Shown in pieces: positions 11,810-23,724 of a DNA stretch of 64,000 nt. A program made the position numbers and the translations under genes. Each line of letters begins with the position of its first letter. Position 1 is the first letter of the stretch. The notes under the pieces are model-generated. The model searched no databases and was not told the origin of the DNA. It saw nothing but the letters and a program-made list of their open reading frames with translations. Source of the stretch: Callorhinus ursinus (taxonomy: Eukaryota > Chordata > Mammalia > Carnivora > Otariidae); contig NW_020312827.1 of assembly GCF_003265705.1 (NCBI RefSeq), positions 15,654,154-15,718,153 on the forward strand, read 5' to 3'.

Positions 11810-12690
11810 ATGTTTAATAAAGACATAATCTGGAATGATATCCAGACATCATGGCACATAAGACATATCTCATTTTTTCCTCCCTTTAACATTAAAAATT
11901 CAGCATCTGTCCACAAATAAAGATATCTAGTAAAGGTAACTAGTAAAGATTGGGGGATGTGATCACTACTTCAAATGCAAACACAGAGGTGCAAAACTCT
12001 AAGCAACGTGAAAAATCAAGGAAACATGACATCACCGAAGAACATAATAATCCTCCGATCACTAAACCCAAAGACATGGGGATCTGTGATTACCTGATGA
12101 AGAATTCAAAATAGCTATTTTGAGGAAAGTCAAGGAGCTACAAGATAACACAGAAAGACAATGCAACATAATCAGGAAAACAACCCATGAACAAAATGAG
12201 AGATGTCACAAAGAGACAGAAATCATAACTTCTATTATGAACCAAATGGAAATTCTGGAACTGAAGGTTTCACTGAATGATATAAAAAATGCTGTAGCAA
12301 GGAGCAATGGCAGAATAGCCAGATTAAAGTCAAATTCAGTGAGTTAGACAACAGGAACTTGGAAACAACCCACTCAGAGGACAATAAAGAAACAAAGAAT
12401 GAAAAAGAACAGCAACACAGTTTATGGAATATCCTTCTAAGTACCCATATCAGAATCACTGGATTTCTGGAAGGAGAGGAAAGAGAAAGTCTATTTAAAA
12501 GACTCAGGATGGAGAACTTCCTCAACCTAGGGAGAGTTGGGCCTCTAAGTTCATGAAGCTAATAGATCATCCTTTTACTTCGATTCAAAACAATCTTATC
12601 CAAGACATATAACATCAACAATCTCCTTCAGTCACATCAGACGGCATCCAAAAGCCATACTTAAATACTAACTTCCAGAATGCCTGCTTT
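11810..12690 (+). mobile_element. Old L1M 5'UTR/ORF1-region fragment
   Basis: Recognisable L1M upstream text: CCAGACATCATGGCACATAA near 11841, a 'GGGGATCTGTGATTACCTGA' segment near 12078, then ORF1 coiled-coil-like coding text (AAGTCAAGGAGCTACAAGAT, AAACAACCCATGAACAAAAT). ORF1 remnants are open for only 60-75 codons (12120-12347 and 12359-12556, +), with stops between. Unlike the other L1 pieces here, this is the 5' part of an element. The matching ORF2 is absent downstream. Confidence 0.75.
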
Positions 12691-12880
12691 TTATTTTGCT
12701 TATAGCCTGCCAACTCTCCTGGGCAGACCACTGAACCTCCACTGGCATTAACTGTTGTATCTCTAAGAATGTTTACTCTTCAATCCTGAGAGGTTTTCTT
12801 CATGTCTGGAAAAAATGGTTTTATATTTTAGACTAAAAAATGCATGCAAAACGGAAATTTCATGACCGTGGTAAAGCAGA
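12691..12880. other. Unassigned spacer
   Basis: Short unique-looking stretch between the L1M fragment and the CAN-SINE. No feature is recognised. Confidence 0.4.
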
Positions 12881-12894
12881 AATATCTGTATAAA

Positions 12895-13100
12895 GGGGCG
12901 CCTGGGTGGCTCAGTCAGTTAAGTGTCTGCCTTCAGCTCAGGTCATGATCCCAGGCTCCTGGGATCCAGTCCCGTATCCTTGGGGGTCCTTGCTCAGCAG
13001 GGAGCCTGCTTCTCCCTCTCCCTCTGCTGCTCCCTCTGCTTGTGCTCTCTCTCTCTCTCTCTCTCTCTCTGACAATCAAATAAATAAAATCTTTTAAAAA
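12895..13100 (+). mobile_element. CAN-SINE, plus orientation, with TSD
   Basis: A near full-length carnivore tRNA-derived SINE. The head is GGGGCGCCTGGGTGGCTCAG, with an A box within TGGCTCAGTCAGTTAAG and a B-box-like GGGATCCAGTCCCG. A CT-rich tract (13030-13071) and an AAATAAATAAAATCTTTTAA tail follow. Imperfect TSDs flank it: AATATCTGTATAAA (12881-12894) and ATTATCTGTTTAA (13101-13113). The 63-codon frame at 12906-13097 is a SINE by-product. Confidence 0.95.
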
Positions 13101-13114
13101 ATTATCTGTTTAAG

Positions 13115-13790
13115 GTAGTGCTGTGGTTAAATAGGAAAGAGACTCCTTGTGCCACAGTGAGGGGAAAGAAATTTGTAGGATACTCCGTTTATGAAAACGT
13201 AAGACTCTCTGCAGTTGTCTAGCTGGCTCAACAGCTTCAGCCTCTGGAGGATTTGAGATACATACACATATCATATGATGTGAGTTTTAAGTGGTACTTT
13301 AGTTTTATTCCTTCGTTCTGGAAGGTGTTATAAATTAAACCCTTAATTTACAGGGACTTGTCAGGTGACTTAAGCTAAGCTGTACTTACCACTTCACATG
13401 GAATATTGACCAAATCCAATAACATTTAACAGCTCATACTGAGATCATTTTCAAAGGCATAAATATGCACAGATGAAACCCCCCAGCATGTTGCAGCAGC
13501 TATTAAATATGCAGAGACCAGGGATTGTCTGAGATGTACAGAATCCATCCACCTCTCACAGTTAAGAGATCAATTTATCCAATCAACTACAATGAACAAG
13601 ACCGAGATGAAAACTAGCCAAATGGTAGAGGCAAAAGTCTGGATCATTACACACATACTTAATCTTTTTTTTTTTCCTTGAAGGTTTGGCTTTTCATCAG
13701 TTTATCTCCGAGTGCCATCTCCTTCAGTATTTGTAATTACTAAATCCTGCACAGATATTTTTTCTGTAGGAATGCTGAAGTTTGGGACAG
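13115..13790. other. Unassigned DNA, possible conserved noncoding sequence
   Basis: No repeat is recognised. At 13450-13515 two octamer/POU-like words lie about 50 bp apart (CATAAATATGCAC and TTAAATATGCAG). A T9 run is near 13666. Confidence 0.4.
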
Positions 13791-13794
13791 ATTT

Positions 13795-13925
13795 TCTTTT
13801 TTTTCTGCTTTAAAGATGGAATAAGAAGGAAGGAGACTAAACAATTTTCCCACGATCCCAAAGGGAGCTGCTGGGGTTATAATCAAAACTTCCCCAGGCT
13901 TCTTCTGGCAATTCTGTGTTTGTGA
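13795..13925 (-). mobile_element. MIR-like relic (weak), minus orientation
   Basis: The order resembles inverted MIR ('gaggaaactgaggc...aagtgacttgcccaaggtcac'): AAGGAGACTAAACAATTTTC, then CCACGATCCCAAAGGGAGCT, then GGGGTTATAATCAAAACTTC. Divergence is high. Confidence 0.45.
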
Positions 13926-14178
13926 ACTTCACGTGCAAGAGATACTTTGCAGTGTGCTTGAGAACGAAGTGGAAGCAAATGAGGGACACGCGAGGGACAC
14001 ATGCTCCAGAGTTTAGTTCACTGTTAAGATGCAATAGTCCAAGTACTAAGCGCATCTACTTGTGGCGAATTTTATCTTGGGCTTTACAGTACTGGAGATG
14101 ATCTGGCCAAGTGTACTAGGGATGAAAAAAACTAAGAAAACCAGCTTGGATTCTCCAGCTGTTTCAGGGCATCCATCA

Positions 14179-14852
14179 TAGACACACCTCATCTTATTGT
14201 GCTTCACTTTGCTTTGCCTTACAGATACTGCATTTTTACACATTGAGGATTTGTGGCAACCTTGCATTGAGCAAGTCTGTCGACACCATGTTTCCAAACC
14301 ATTTGCTCACTTCATGTCTCTGTGTCACAGTTTGGTAAATCTTGCGCTATTTCAAATCCTTTTCTTATTATCATTATTATATGTTATGGTTGTCTGCGAT
14401 CAGTGATTATAACTTGCTGAAAGCTCAGATGAGGGTTAGCATTTTTTAGCAATAAACTATTTGAAATTAAGGTATGTATATATATATTTTTAAAGATTTT
14501 ACTTGTTTATTTGAGAGAGAGAATGGTCGAGAGAGAGCATGAGAGGGAAGAGGGTCAGAGGGAGAAGCAGACTCCCTGCTGAGCAGGAAGCCCGATGCGG
14601 GACTTGATCCCGGGACTCCAGGATCATGACCTGAGCCGTGGGCAGTCGCTTAACCAACTGAGCCACCCAGGTGCCCAAGGTATATATATATTTTAAATGT
14701 AATGCTATTGCACACGTAATAGATTACAGTATAGTGTAAGTATAGCTGCAGATGCATTGGGAAACCAAACACTCACTGACCCGCTTTATTGCAATATTCG
14801 TTTTATTGTTGTAGTCTGGAACCAAACTCGCAGTATCTCTGAGGTGTGCCTG
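14179..14852 (+). mobile_element. Tigger1-type DNA transposon, internally deleted and split by a SINE
   Basis: The 5' part (14179-14465) follows the Tigger1 left end: GACACACCTCATCTTATTGT, ACAGATACTGCATTTTTACA, TTTGTGGCAACCTTGCATTG, TGGTTGTCTGCGATCAGTGA. The right part (14695-14852) ends GCAGTATCTCTGAGGTGTGC followed by CTG. The outermost bases are inverted (ACACACCTC versus GAGGTGTG), as expected for terminal inverted repeats. TA dinucleotides at 14179-14180 and 14853-14854 fit mariner/Tigger target duplication. No transposase reading frame remains. A CAN-SINE occupies the middle. Confidence 0.8.
14487..14676 (-). mobile_element. CAN-SINE inserted in the Tigger1 element
   Basis: An inverted CAN-SINE: it starts with the complement of the tail (TTTTTAAAGATTTTACTTG), then a GA-rich tract and GGGAGAAGCAGACTCC, and ends AGCCACCCAGGTGCCC. 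The flanks are near-identical AT-rich copies: AAGGTATGTATATATATA (14469-14486) and AAGGTATATATATATTTT (14677-14694). The insertion postdates the transposon. Confidence 0.95.
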
Positions 14853-14914
14853 TATTAAATTTGCAGTAGGATGATAATGATATAGTAAAAATAGTGTTAA
14901 CTAGCAGGTGTTAG

Positions 14915-15125
14915 TACTTATTTTCTGAACACTGCGCTAAGAACATTTACATGGGTTAGGACATGTGTTCCTCCTGACAATCGTAGGATGTTAACAGTAT
15001 AATTATCACCATTTGACAGATGAAGAAACTGAGTCTCCGAAAGATGAAACTGCGCCAACATAATTGCAAGCAAATGGAACATGTGCTTTGAACTTCAATG
15101 GTTTGATGTGAAAATCCGTACACTT
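14915..15125 (-). mobile_element. MIR SINE, minus orientation
   Basis: Inverted MIR: TATAATTATCACCATTTGAC, then AGATGAAGAAACTGAGTCTC, then AACTGCGCCAACATAATTGC, preceded by ACACTGCGCTAAGAACATTT from the tail half. It lies close to the right end of the Tigger copy. Confidence 0.8.
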
Positions 15126-15630
15126 ATCCATAGCTCCCCAAAGATTTCCAAGGCTATAAAATATGGTTTGAATTATGGTTTTGTGCTCAATTTATCTCTG
15201 TTAAAAAGTGTGCCTTAATGATTTGATGGCTTCTTCTCAAATTCTAACCTTAACTTTCAATTCAATTCACCTTAAACTCACCTTATTAATGCCAGGACAA
15301 AGTTGTAAGTGTTAGAAGTAATGGAAAACCTGGGGTGGGACTGGAGAATTTAGATTATGCCAGGCTGTCCTGATTTCTAACACAGTATCCAGGATCCTGC
15401 TTGCAAAAACGTATTCCACTCTGAATGGACTTTGAGGCAGAAACATACAAAACAAGGCAAAGGAAGGCAAACAAAACATTAAATTGCTCTTGAGCCCTAA
15501 AACCTTACAAGGAATTCTAGTTGGCTAGGTTAGAAGGTAGAAGGCATAAATACCTCAAACTAATTTAAATTCAGATCTCAAGATTTAGCTGATTTCATGT
15601 ATTTTTGGATTAGCCAGTTGTTTTCCGATA
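15126..15630. other. Unassigned DNA
   Basis: No family or gene is recognised. Confidence 0.5.
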
Positions 15631-15634
15631 TGAA

Positions 15635-15770
15635 TTGTAGGATGATTGCATAAGAATCACTAAGGGGTTATTAAAACACAACTTTTAGGACTCAATCCTG
15701 GGGGGGGAGTATAATTCAAAATTTTTAAGATAAGGCCTAGGTAAGCTCTTCCCACCCCCACCCCGTTTTT
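15635..15770 (+). mobile_element. MER5A-like hAT transposon relic
   Basis: The order resembles MER5A: GATTGCATAAGAATCACTAA, then GGGGTTATTAAAACACAACT, then TAGGACTCAATCCTGGGGGG, then AATTCAAAATTTTTAAGATA. Nonautonomous MER5 elements carry no coding sequence. Termini are not clear. Confidence 0.5.
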
Positions 15771-17594
15771 TAAGTTCAGGTCATTTCGATGTCTAGCTAG
15801 TTTTGGCAACCTCTTCTTAGATCCTTTAATCAGGTATAATGACTCCATCCCTAGCGTAAAGGGCCTCATCAACACAGCAGGATTCCTAGTGGGATCATGC
15901 ACCCTGTTCTCCTTCCTGTTCCATCCAGATAGGGTCTAAGAGATGTGTGAGTGTGTGCTTGTGGTTTGTGTTGTGAGAGAGGGTAATCCACCAATCCATT
16001 GACCCCTCCCAGAGGGCGACACCTATTTTAAGCAACACTTTATGCTAGAATCTATTAAGGACAACACTAATTAAAATGCAAGGGAAATATAAATATCATA
16101 AGTGAGGAATCCTGTAAAACCTCTGGGGCTTCAGAGGGAAGGGGATGGGATTTTCATTTGAGAGATGAAATAAATGTTCAAGCACAAAAGAGATATTTTG
16201 CAGAGCAATTAAGAAAGGAATGGAAGCAAAATAAGAGACACATACGCATAAGTTTTAGTTCATTGTAGGTGGCGATGTTCCCTTAACTAAGCCGACTGTG
16301 CTTTAAGAGCTTGTGAGTTTCACCTTCTGACTTTTCCAGTACCAAGATTTACCTTGCTTCAGGAAGGAAGTATCCTGTAAATTAGACCTTTAAAGATGGT
16401 ATGTGTGAGAAAATATGGAGTTTATGTTTGAATTCTGTATTATAGACTGTGGATGGTTAAATGTTTTATACAGAAAATAGAATGTAAGAATTTAAGCATT
16501 CTAAGCATTTTCTATTAGTTCTGTTAATGTTGTTGATACAAATCACGTTTAATGAGTTTTTTTAAATTAGAAATATTGAAGGGGCAAATCTGCTTTTTAA
16601 TCGGTACACAATATATGGAAGGCTTTGGAAAATACAAAAAGAGCCCAGTATTAATTTACCTTCATTGTCTAAAAATTAACGACAGCTATATTACTCACTA
16701 TCATTATGCAAACTGACAAGGAAAATGATGGTTTCAGACTTTTTTATTATGACATTCTAAAGAAACACAATTTTTTTTAAATGAAGTCATGCAAAGAAGA
16801 AACATTCATATCTGCGTTTATACTTGAAACAAAGGTGGGCTTTAGAATTCCTTTTGCAAAGACTCTTCCCAGGAATCTCAGATCTTTTGTCTAGGTGGGT
16901 TCAAAATTCCTGATCTTCAGCGGGCTTTGAATGAAGGGAGCAGTGTTCTTCGGGGTCACTGCATTCCACTTCTGTGCGTCTGTACCAAGTACCCCCCCTT
17001 ATAGTCCTAACGCCGACAAAAACCTCTAGATATCCTAGAGATTTTAGTCAATTAGCATGATTATTTTTACTTCCTGCTTTCCAAGCTAATTTGACTCTTT
17101 CAAAGTTTTCACTTCTATTTTATGAAGTCTCCCTTTTCAGCTTAATGCCCTTGGAAACTTTATCTCTATCATCTTCCCTTCATTTTATTCCATACTTGAT
17201 TTTCTATTCTCTCCCTCGCTGATTTTTTAAAACCTATGTTCAGCTAGCTGGAGATTAAATTTCACCTTAGTCTGTCCTCCCTCCCATCCTTCAAACACTT
17301 CATTATCAATTAAACTGCTACCAGCCATAGGGAAATCATGTGTCTTAACATTTTTCCCCCCCTTCAGACTGATGTGTTCTATGTTTAGAGTACTTAAATA
17401 CTTTACAAAATGCCCACCCAACTCACTTTCACCTATGGATGCATTACTCAGCCCTCTTTATGACACCACCCATAGGTACTTTGGCCTTAACTACTCCTTT
17501 TGCAGTGTTTAGATCTCAGAAGTTCATGTATTTAGATTTTATGATTCCAGCATTTATACCCTGCATGTATATAACATTTTTTTTAATTTGAGCA
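15771..17594. other. Unassigned DNA
   Basis: No repeat family is recognised across 1.8 kb. The 80-codon minus frame at 15660-15902 overlaps the MER5-like relic. The 64-codon minus frame at 17227-17421 has no features. Confidence 0.5.
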
Positions 17595-17960
17595 TATTAT
17601 TATAATAAATTATGAGGCATATATTATCGTCCTCAATTTTCAGACAGAACATCTAAGGTTAGTGAACTGCTCCAAGTTATCAGGTTCCCAAGTGGTATAT
17701 GCAACATTTAGACTCAGGTGTTCTTTTTTTTTTAAAGATTTCTATTTATTTATTTGAGAGAGCATGAGCAGATGAGCAGAGGCAGAGGGAGAGGGAGAAG
17801 CAGGCTCCCCAGTGAGCAGGGAGCCCGATGCAGGGCTCGATCCCAGGACTCTGGGATCATGACCTGAGCCGAAGGCAGATGCTTAACTGACTGAGCCACC
17901 CAGGTGCCCCTAGACTCAGGTGTTCTAACTGTAAGTCTTGTATATTTGCTTTGATGCCAG
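17595..17960 (-). mobile_element. MIR SINE (minus), split by a CAN-SINE
   Basis: Left part (17595-17724): TATTATCGTCCTCAATTTTC, then AGACAGAACATCTAAGGTTA and GTGAACTGCTCCAAGTTATC. The head side resumes after the SINE at 17911-17960 (TAGACTCAGGTGTTCTAACT). This fits inverted MIR interrupted in its tRNA-derived half. Confidence 0.7.
17725..17910 (-). mobile_element. CAN-SINE with perfect 16-bp TSD
   Basis: An inverted CAN-SINE running from a T-rich tail complement (TTTTTTTTTAAAGATTTC) through AGAGGGAGAAGCAGGCTCCC to AGCCACCCAGGTGCCCC. The duplication TAGACTCAGGTGTTCT is identical at 17709-17724 and 17911-17926. The 75-codon frame overlapping it is a SINE translation. Confidence 0.97.
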
Positions 17961-20900
17961 AATGGTATATCATGCATTCAGTGCCCTGTTTTTGTTTTCT
18001 TTTATTTCAAATTAGCATATAAATTCTCTGACAAGAATTAGCATGTCTTGTAATTATCCAGGAAAGAAACCCTAAACGTATAGCACATTTTTCATAACTA
18101 CTTGCTGATTAACTAACTGGTTAATTAATATTCATTATCATTTCATTTTACTTATATAATATAGACTCCATTTTATCTCATCTTTCCTAGAAATTATACT
18201 TCTATTTTCTTCTTTAGTCTCAGAAGGAGGAAACATTTACTTCTTTTTCCCCAAATATAATGGGAAAGGTACATACTTTTTGTGTGGCTTTAAGTTTTGG
18301 CCTATGATTCACTTCTTCATGACAGTCCCCTAGGTGTTTAGAAAACCACTTAGGAAGATTAGGCCAGTAGATGGCTCTCTAATTCTTGAATTTATTAAAA
18401 AAAAAAATGGAGCTAATACACTTGACTTCTGGTGAACAGATTTGATTTGATTGCACCAATGACAGGAATAAACTTCATGCAGTCTTGCTGAAATGGGACA
18501 CTTTCTGCTGTTTTGTCATGTAGCTTAAAATGGAAGAGCTATTCTTGACCCTCCTCGTCCTTGACAAGTTCCAGAGAGTGTCAAAGGAATCAGCACTGGC
18601 AAGAAAGACAATTTGTTCGACTCTGGAGAGAACACTGGCTTCTTCAGGGCAGAGCAACTTCTTCCTTAGGATTTCAGTTACCAAGAGAACTGGAACTAAT
18701 AAAAAATGGATACAGTTCTCTGTCAGGTGCAGCAAGTGGCTTGTCACAGTGTGACATCTGAAGTAAATGCAAAAATATAGGACCTATTTATTTTTAGTAA
18801 GAGGGAGACAGAATATGGGGGACTTAGTAATATATGAGATATAGAAAAAAATAGTATTCCAATTTATCCTTACCAGATAGCATTAGGCTGTCCGTGTTTT
18901 GAAATAAAGTTTGGAAGCAAAGAAAATGATGTTTTTAAAGTATTGGCCAAATTCTATCCCCGTGCTATAAAGAAAGGAAGTAAAATCGAATTTATCAGCA
19001 TATGCATGACTGTGTCTGTATAAACACGTTTGCGTATGTGAATATAGTTCCATGCCTTTAAAGGCATTTTTCCCTCATCCAGAAATCATTACTGCTCTAT
19101 TACATGTTGTAACTCAGCTGTTCTTTTTCAGAAGCCAAGTTTTAAGAAAAACCTTCTAAATAATCCTGGCAGAAGATAAATATGTGTCCTGTCAGAACTT
19201 ACTTCTGTGTTTTGAGACATGGTTCATCTCAGTATTGCTTTTTACAAACAAGACAGGGAAAGCCCAAGATGATATCTTCAGAAGAATCTGCATCTACAGG
19301 TTAAGAATACTGAGTATGGCTTTGGGTGGAGTGTGGAATTTATGCCTAGCTGTTGCTTTCACAGTAACTTTATGCTGTGTTGAAGAGCTCTAAGCACATA
19401 TGACTTGAATGAAAGTAGCATTATACATATTTGAGGTTTGGAGTGACACAGTCAACTAACCATTCATACAGATAATTTCCGTGGCTAGGATGCAGCAGTG
19501 TTATTCCACATAGCTCACCGACCTCATAAGGTTTGCGTATGATACGAAAGATCACAATAAGCCATCCTCAATTATTTCCTGCAATTTGAGGTTCTCGAAT
19601 GTGCCAGATCTCTCTAGGATAAAGGAATTTGATCTTAGGCAGGGATGGGCACAGAAGGTTAGCAAGATACCTCCTTTAAGCCGAGCTCATGCAACCCAGC
19701 CTTTCTAGCCTGAAATTCCAAAAGCCCATGTTTTGGATTTGGCTCCCTCAACCACTCAGATTATGAGCACTGTAGTAAGCCACTGTGTGCATCAGTTTGT
19801 CAAATTTCAAATCCATGAAATCTGAAGATGAATAGTACTTATCTCAAATAAAATATTCCATAATAAACATAATAACTTTTACAAAGACTTTAACTCTTTG
19901 GAGGAAAATATATCTCTATTTTCATTCATATATATTACTTTTTACTATCGTCATCTTGATCACATCAAGCAAGTGATCAAGAACTGATATGCCTGAGTTC
20001 TTCAGTCTTCTGATTATTTCTACGACAGGGCGTTTGATAAACACCCACTGAGTCCAGAACACTGGGTGCCATGTGGGTAAAGTGGGATTTCTTTAGGTTT
20101 GAACTGTCCCAGGTTCTCAAGGTAAATGGGGAATACTTCAAACATATAATAAAATGAATTATTTTTCTCTTTAACTTGGAGCATATATAGGAAGGAACTC
20201 AGGAGGGGTGATAGGAATGATAGAGTGAGGAAGAATCTGGCATTTAACAGAAATGCAAAATTTAACAGTACTTTTAATTGGTTCCATTACTGAAAATTAT
20301 TCCTCTTGTAGAGTAACCATTGCACATGGTGCTAAGACAGCATCACATAATTGTTAAAAATCCCTTTCTAGGTAGTCTGGGAATGGAGGACTAAAACTCA
20401 AAGCCTAGGAGAAGTGGACACAGAGGAGCTGATACTCTAAAGAGGAACATGCCCAAAGTGAGTAAGTCAGTCATTTATCCATCTCTCGGGGATAGATAAG
20501 AATAATCTCTATGACTAAACTCCTATTCCAGCTCTGACCATCCCCCCCAACTTTATAAAGTTAAGAAGACAAAGGAGCTTCAGATTTGAGAGGCATTGAC
20601 TTGAGGAGTGCTAGGGTTTTCTCTCTGATCCCTACAGGGAAGGGGATGCTAAAGGCCCCATATCTAGTGAGGGTGGCACCAAGAAAATCACTTATAAATA
20701 TAGAGGATTTCTGCAAGAAGAATGTTACCTCCTTCACACAGTGGATACCAGTCAGGTAGTAACTTTGTTTATTCTTTCTGTACTTACCTGATATAAGCGA
20801 AACATCTAGAAAGAGATACTTGAGCATAGAGAGGGGCCAACAATGAAGCTGAATATACTTGGCACTTGTTCTTTGGCACAGATGGCTGGGTACCCTGTGG

Positions 20901-21740
20901 AGTGCTGTGCACACTGTAGCAGATAGTTCAGTATCCACTCTCTGACTGTAACTCACCCACAGAGTTGGCTGGCTGGTGAGCAGACCACATTACCAAGAGA
21001 CGATGATGATCACACTGAAGGACAGGAACCGAGGGCTGGCTGGAGTCCGGGAAGCTCTGCCCTAAGGAGTCTCACCCAAAAGCTTACTTAAAATCATTCA
21101 TTCTTGGGCTCCCAGATAGAGCCAGCATTATGCATGAACAGCCAGGTTGGAGATGTGAGTATGGAATTCAACCAGACTGGACTTTTAGTAGCTCAACAGT
21201 ATGTGAAAACCCTCAAGATTGGCCCAAGAAATAGCTTATACAGGGAGGGGGAAGGGAGAAGAAGAAGAAAAATTCTTTGTAACTCGTTAGAGATAACGGT
21301 AAAGAAAAATAAAAGTGCCCCATACCCCCTTCCTCAACCCCATTTTCAAGGCACATAGGAAACAGCTATGGTGATGTATGAGGAGCTAGCTATTGCCATG
21401 ACCCTTCAAAACACATGAGTAATGGGCACATTAACTCTTCTCTATTTATTTTGATGTCCCAATGTCCTGTTCCCTGCTCTAAATCCCAATGCCTCATTAA
21501 TGTACATGGATGTTTTTAGATATTTAAAGTGATAAAATGACTGACTTACATGATACCGACTAACACACTGATTTTATAACCCATTTTGCTTAAATATTAT
21601 GTTTGCTTCTAGGCAACTGACAAATTGAGACCAGATTTTTGCCAAAGCAGTGACTGAACCATAGTGATGTCACTTGCTCATCTGATTCCTATTACGACAT
21701 TCAGAGATTTCACAGCTGAGCACTTTTCCACCACTCCCTC
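17961..21740. other. Long unassigned stretch
   Basis: No convincing mobile element is recognised in 3.8 kb. Two places stand out. At 18475-18761 three frames are open together (90 codons on -, 74 and 66 on +). At 20561-20956 (-) lies the longest frame in the window, 131 codons. Neither shows a recognisable domain. An A12 run is near 18399. Confidence 0.5.
20561..20956 (-). other. 131-codon open frame, not recognised, probably non-coding
   Basis: This is the longest open frame in the window. The peptide starts MSYSQRVDTEL and ends KSMPLKSEAPLSS, with a mildly hydrophobic middle. It has no catalytic motif, signal peptide, clear membrane segment or internal repeat. The composition looks like translated noncoding DNA. 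No repeat family is recognised beneath it, so an old LTR or an unannotated exon cannot be excluded. I lean to a chance frame. Confidence 0.2.
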
Positions 21741-21750
21741 AGTTGTCGTT

Positions 21751-21950
21751 TTTTTAAAAGATTTTATCTATTTATTTGAGAGAGAGAGAGAGAATAAGAG
21801 AGAGAGAGACCATGAAAGGGGGGGAGGGTCAGAGGGAGAAGCAGACTCCCCGCCAAGCAGGGAGCTCGAAGTGGGACTCGATTCCGGGACTCCAGGAACA
21901 TGACCTGAGCCGAAGGCAGACGCTTAACCAACTGAGCCACCCAGGCGCCT
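21751..21950 (-). mobile_element. CAN-SINE, minus orientation
   Basis: The tail complement AAAGATTTTATCTATTTAT is followed by a (GA)n tract (21778-21808), GGGAGAAGCAGACTCCC and AGCCACCCAGGCGCC. Diverged TSDs: TCAGTTGTCGTTT (21739-21751) and TTGGTTGTCATTT (21954-21966). Frames of 79-102 codons on both strands at 21664-22072 translate this SINE. Confidence 0.93.
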
Positions 21951-21966
21951 GCCTTGGTTGTCATTT

Positions 21967-23720
21967 GAGGTCCCAATTTTTGTATCTTTCTCTGTGGCAA
22001 ACCAGTTTGAAAAGAATCAGGACGCCGTGGAGGGGTGAGGTGGAGGGTTAGAAAGAAAGAGAAAGTGGGCATGCCAATTGCTATTAAATAAATTAAAAAC
22101 TGTTGAGAAAGGGAATTTTTACCACAGTGTGATTACACTTACCACTGGAATGTCTTTAAAGGGTTTATTTAAGAACAGATTTTTGCTTCACATTCACTTG
22201 AGAAATCGGGCCTGACCTCTATCGCTATCAAGGGAGGAGAGGAAAACATCAGAGGAGAAAAACAAGAGAAGGTTTGAAATTAGTAGGTGACCAGTACTTT
22301 AAACATGTCTGATTGCCTTCCCCACTCAGCAAATAGCAGACAATAAAGTGACCACACGGAGTATTTTCGCACGCAGAGGCTTTACGGTGATGGCAAATTT
22401 CCACCCAGCTTGTCGTTCCCACAAAGAAAATATGCCAGCCCTCACACGTGAATAATTTGATTAAACATGATCAGCCAAATTGTTTGTTTTCTGCAAGTAA
22501 GAGACATTTAATTCTCTCGGATTGAAACATGGCTTGTTTTCCTTGTTCCCTCTTCAAAAGGAAAGAAAACAATAAAAAAAAACACCCTAACATACGATTC
22601 ATGTACTTCAAATATATTTTTGTTTATGGTATGCACATGTGCTATATATTATTTAAAACCCTCGTCCTAGAAACCTAGCCCTTTGAATATAATTTTTGAC
22701 AGTAATATTGGGTGAGAAAGTAGTCATTTCCCATTTCAAATGTTATGGAAATTCTTGTAAGGAACATGCCTATTTGTGTAAATAAAACAAGATGCCATTC
22801 TCAGACACCAATTCTTAATGGCTGAGGAAATTAACCGCAGATTTGGGAGTCCCAAAGAGAAGAGTGGGCTAATGATAACTGATCTGATTTGTGTGAAGAT
22901 TACGTGATCTGTGTAGACAGATTCAACTGGAAAGCTATGAAAATCAAGAATTTTGGCTAATTTGATAACACAAATAAATATGGATTTTTTTGTATTCAAG
23001 AGTCTCAAAATAAACATAGGGTTTTAGTCAAGCATGACCAAACTCTTCACAGGGCACATCTGATTTTGAGCATTACTGTCATGGCCTTCTAGTATAATAT
23101 GGAACCGAGGATCCATTCCCTGCCGTGCCATGCATTCCTCCCCTGATTTGTAAAGCAATTTCCACTAACTGCACTCCTGCGTTCAGGATGAGGGCGGACA
23201 GCCAGCATGTCTTCTGCAAGTCTTCATTACAGCCCCTGTTGCTACCAGAAGAATGGAGAGCAGAGACAATTCTACAGATAGTTCAACCAACCAAGACTTC
23301 CTTCTGTTGAAATTGGTGGCGATAAATACCATACAGAAGTGGATGGCACATAGATAATGAGCTTTGCAAATGCACACATACAATTTCAAAATAAAAAATA
23401 TAATTCAGTATCATCTTCAAATGAATTTTTTCCCCCTAAACATGCCTGGATATGAACATTCTTGTGGCTAAGAGGGAGGGTGCATTTTCTCTCGTTCATT
23501 TATCTGACTAACTAGGTCTGACCCTTAGGTCATTACATTTTTAAGAACATCTATATTTTACATCTGACCCAATAAATTATTTTTTTTGTGAATGTTTTTC
23601 AGTGTTGCTAGGAAATATTTTCTTTTTCTTTTATGATACCATAACCAAAATGTGTCTCCTCACCTCACTACTTCTTCAGGGCTAAATAATCCAGACAATT
23701 TCCTTAGAAAGTAGGAGGCA
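21967..23720. other. Unassigned DNA containing one copy of a possible local duplicate
   Basis: No known family is recognised. Positions 22395-22530 share co-linear short matches with 24492-24620. The 93-codon minus frame at 22736-23017 has no domain. Confidence 0.45.
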
Positions 23721-23724
23721 TATA

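Noticed and set aside
12895..12970. tRNA-like head with A and B boxes
   Set aside because: This is the tRNA-derived promoter of a CAN-SINE, not a functional tRNA. The cloverleaf is not preserved.
21764..22072. 102-codon minus-strand frame
   Set aside because: Most of it is a translation of a CAN-SINE.
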